DNA of 14,473 nucleotides from contig MU646579.1 of the NCBI GenBank assembly GCA_026770585.1, positions 381,930 to 396,402 on the forward strand, read 5' to 3'. This document shows, in pieces, positions 13,445-14,473 of this stretch. The notes under the pieces are model-generated. The model did no database searches. It saw nothing but the letters and a program-made list of their open reading frames with translations, and was not told the origin of the DNA. This DNA is from Baffinella frigidus (Eukaryota > Cryptophyceae > Cryptomonadales > Baffinellaceae). Both the position numbers and the translations under genes were made by a program. Every line of letters starts with the position of its first letter. Position 1 is the first letter of the stretch.

Positions 13445-13552
13445 GGGAGGTGTTGGACACACTGAGAGGCGTGTTAGACACACACACCGATTGTTAGACA
13501 CACTAAGAGCGCGCCGTGTGCCTCCATATTTGGTCGAGATCCAAATCACGAC
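13445..13552 (-). pseudogene. 22-bp units and copy of cyclase exon 1 5' edge
   Basis: 13516-13552 repeats the exon 1 start (acceptor CCAG, GTCGTGATTTGGAT, CCAAATATGGAGGCACA) with a small internal deletion. It follows three minisatellite units, as the real exon does, so exon edge and minisatellite were duplicated together. Confidence 0.8.
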
Positions 13553-13555
13553 CTG

Positions 13556-13745
13556 GTTCAGGATGTATGGTTCAGGATATAGGGTGTAGGGTGTAGGGTG
13601 TAGGGTGTAGGGTTCAGGATGTAGGGTTCAGGATGCAGGGTTCAGGGTGTGGGGTTCAGGATGTAGGGTTCAGGGTGTATGGTTCAGGGTGGAGGGTGTA
13701 GGGTTCAGGGTGTTAGCGTTTAGGGTTTAGGGTTTAGGTCTGAAC
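13556..13745. repeat. GTGTAGGG / GGTTCAGGATGTA array
   Basis: Degenerate array of GTGTAGGG and GGTTCAGGATGTAG forms ending in TTTAGGG. Confidence 0.92.
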
Positions 13746-13801
13746 CCAAAACCAGGGTTAAGGGTTTGGTGACTGCGGCGGGTAGGTAGTTAAGTTGATC
13801 A

Positions 13802-14113
13802 CTTTCTTCCCCCGATTGACTTTACAAGTGATTTTGCCGCGGCCGAACATTCTCTCTTCGAACCGATTGACTTTCGATTGCGGGTTTTACGTTTCTCGGG
13901 CAATTGTACGGGATATCGCCCGAAATCGGGCAGCCTGCGGCGCAAAAAGCCAGATAAAAATGCTTGCACAGTCAATCGGGAAGAAATGGTTTCTTCCCGA
14001 GTTGGCAGCTGTAGAACCGCTCCCAACTCGGGAAGAAACCGAGGGGGCCCAAACCCTTTGAGCCATTTACCCTGGACATGTTCCTGTGCAAAACGGTCGA
14101 TTGGGCCCCCTCA
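13802..14113. repeat. Nested inverted repeats, no gene recognised
   Basis: Three folds in a row: TTTCTTCCCCCGATTGACT (13803-13821) with AGTCAATCGGGAAGAAA (13970-13986); a strong hairpin with 18-bp perfect arms GGTTTCTTCCCGAGTTGG (13988-14005 and 14023-14040); and GAGGGGGCCCAA (near 14041) with TTGGGCCCCCTC (near 14102). Probably fold-back elements inserted side by side. A plus frame of 88 codons spans it but matches nothing I know. Confidence 0.6.
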
Positions 14114-14189
14114 AGAAACCATTATTCCAGAAGCCCGAGAGCAACAATAAAATAAATAAAAAGGTCCTTTTTATGTATTTCCTTTTTAT

Positions 14190-14473
14190 TTATGCCTTTT
14201 GGTTTAGGGTTTGCGTTCTGGAAGATCATGCGCCTTGTGGGGTTCAAGGTTCAGGGTCGAGGGTTTAGGGTTTAGGGTTTAGGGATTAGGGATTAGGGTT
14301 CAGGGTTTAGGATTTAAGGTTTAGGGTTTAAGGTTTAGGATTTGGGGTTTAGAGATTAGGGTTTCGGATTCAGAGTTTAGGGAGGGCTCAGGGTTCAGGT
14401 GTTTAGTTTAGGGTTGAGTGTTGAAGTGATCAGGATTTAGGTTTGAGGTTTTAGGGTTTAGGGTTTAGGGTTT
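14190..14473. repeat. Degenerate TTTAGGG array at window edge
   Basis: TTTAGGG with many point variants (GATTAGGG, GGTTCAGGG, TTTAAGG), interrupted at about 14208-14245 by unique sequence. It continues to the window end. Confidence 0.93.

Noticed and set aside
13795-14061. 88-codon plus-strand open frame
   Set aside because: It is built from inverted repeats on both sides and has no recognisable domain; the minus strand is equally open.
1-14473. True chromosome end (telomere)
   Set aside because: Arrays are short, variant-rich, interrupted by unique sequence and lie between in-frame exons. They are internal to a gene, not terminal.

Overview
This is a eukaryotic nuclear window, most likely from a unicellular alga or other protist. 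The evidence is spliceosomal GT-AG exon structure, plant/algal-type heptamer arrays (TTTAGGG with TTTGGGG and TTTCGGG variants) and many small hairpin (MITE-like) elements. I cannot name the species. There are no prokaryotic features. At first sight it looks like a gene-free subtelomere, and nearly all long open frames are artefacts of the 7-bp repeats.

Read on the minus strand with splicing in mind, the window holds the middle-to-3' part of one gene: a multi-pass membrane class III nucleotidyl (adenylyl/guanylyl-type) cyclase. I can chain 17 short exons (32-126 nt, about 1,232 nt or 410 codons in total) from 13227 down to 99. Every proposed junction is GT...AG, and all 16 junctions keep the reading frame. 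The 5' exons (13227-7827) encode hydrophobic, membrane-spanning stretches. The exons from 6969 to 5134 encode a basic juxtamembrane region and an LLPSHA linker typical of the segment before a cyclase domain. The exons from 4524 to 99 encode the catalytic domain in the correct order: [11 protein letters not shown], then KVDTIGDAY, then the FAREML helix, then [15 protein letters not shown], then QPRYHLLG, then GGIHVS, then the final strand. Neither the start nor the stop codon is inside the window.

The introns make up about 91% of the gene span (mean about 740 bp). They are filled with (a) G-rich heptamer arrays, always G-rich on the plus strand and so C-rich (CCCTAAA-like) in the pre-mRNA, often abutting splice sites; (b) partial copies of the neighbouring exon edge, splice site included, for almost every exon; (c) inverted-repeat mobile elements, several flanked by TA; and (d) short dispersed repeats and minisatellites. 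The most unusual property is the combination of exon-edge duplications with telomere-like arrays throughout a gene that is still open.

Layout on the plus strand: 1-410 last two exons seen and TTTCGGG/TTTGGGG arrays; 410-1810 intron with exon-edge copies and two hairpin elements; 1810-2760 three catalytic exons and TTTAGGG arrays; 2760-3500 catalytic exon with its degenerate copy; 3497-4524 tandem 190-bp copies of the first catalytic exon; 4756-5104 a perfect TTTGGGG array; 5134-6969 linker exons; 7000-9520 membrane exons, MITE and short repeats; 9520-10990 TTTCGGG array and hairpin elements; 10994-12777 membrane exons with a CT-rich 204-bp tandem array; 13149-14473 most upstream exon seen, hairpins and arrays.
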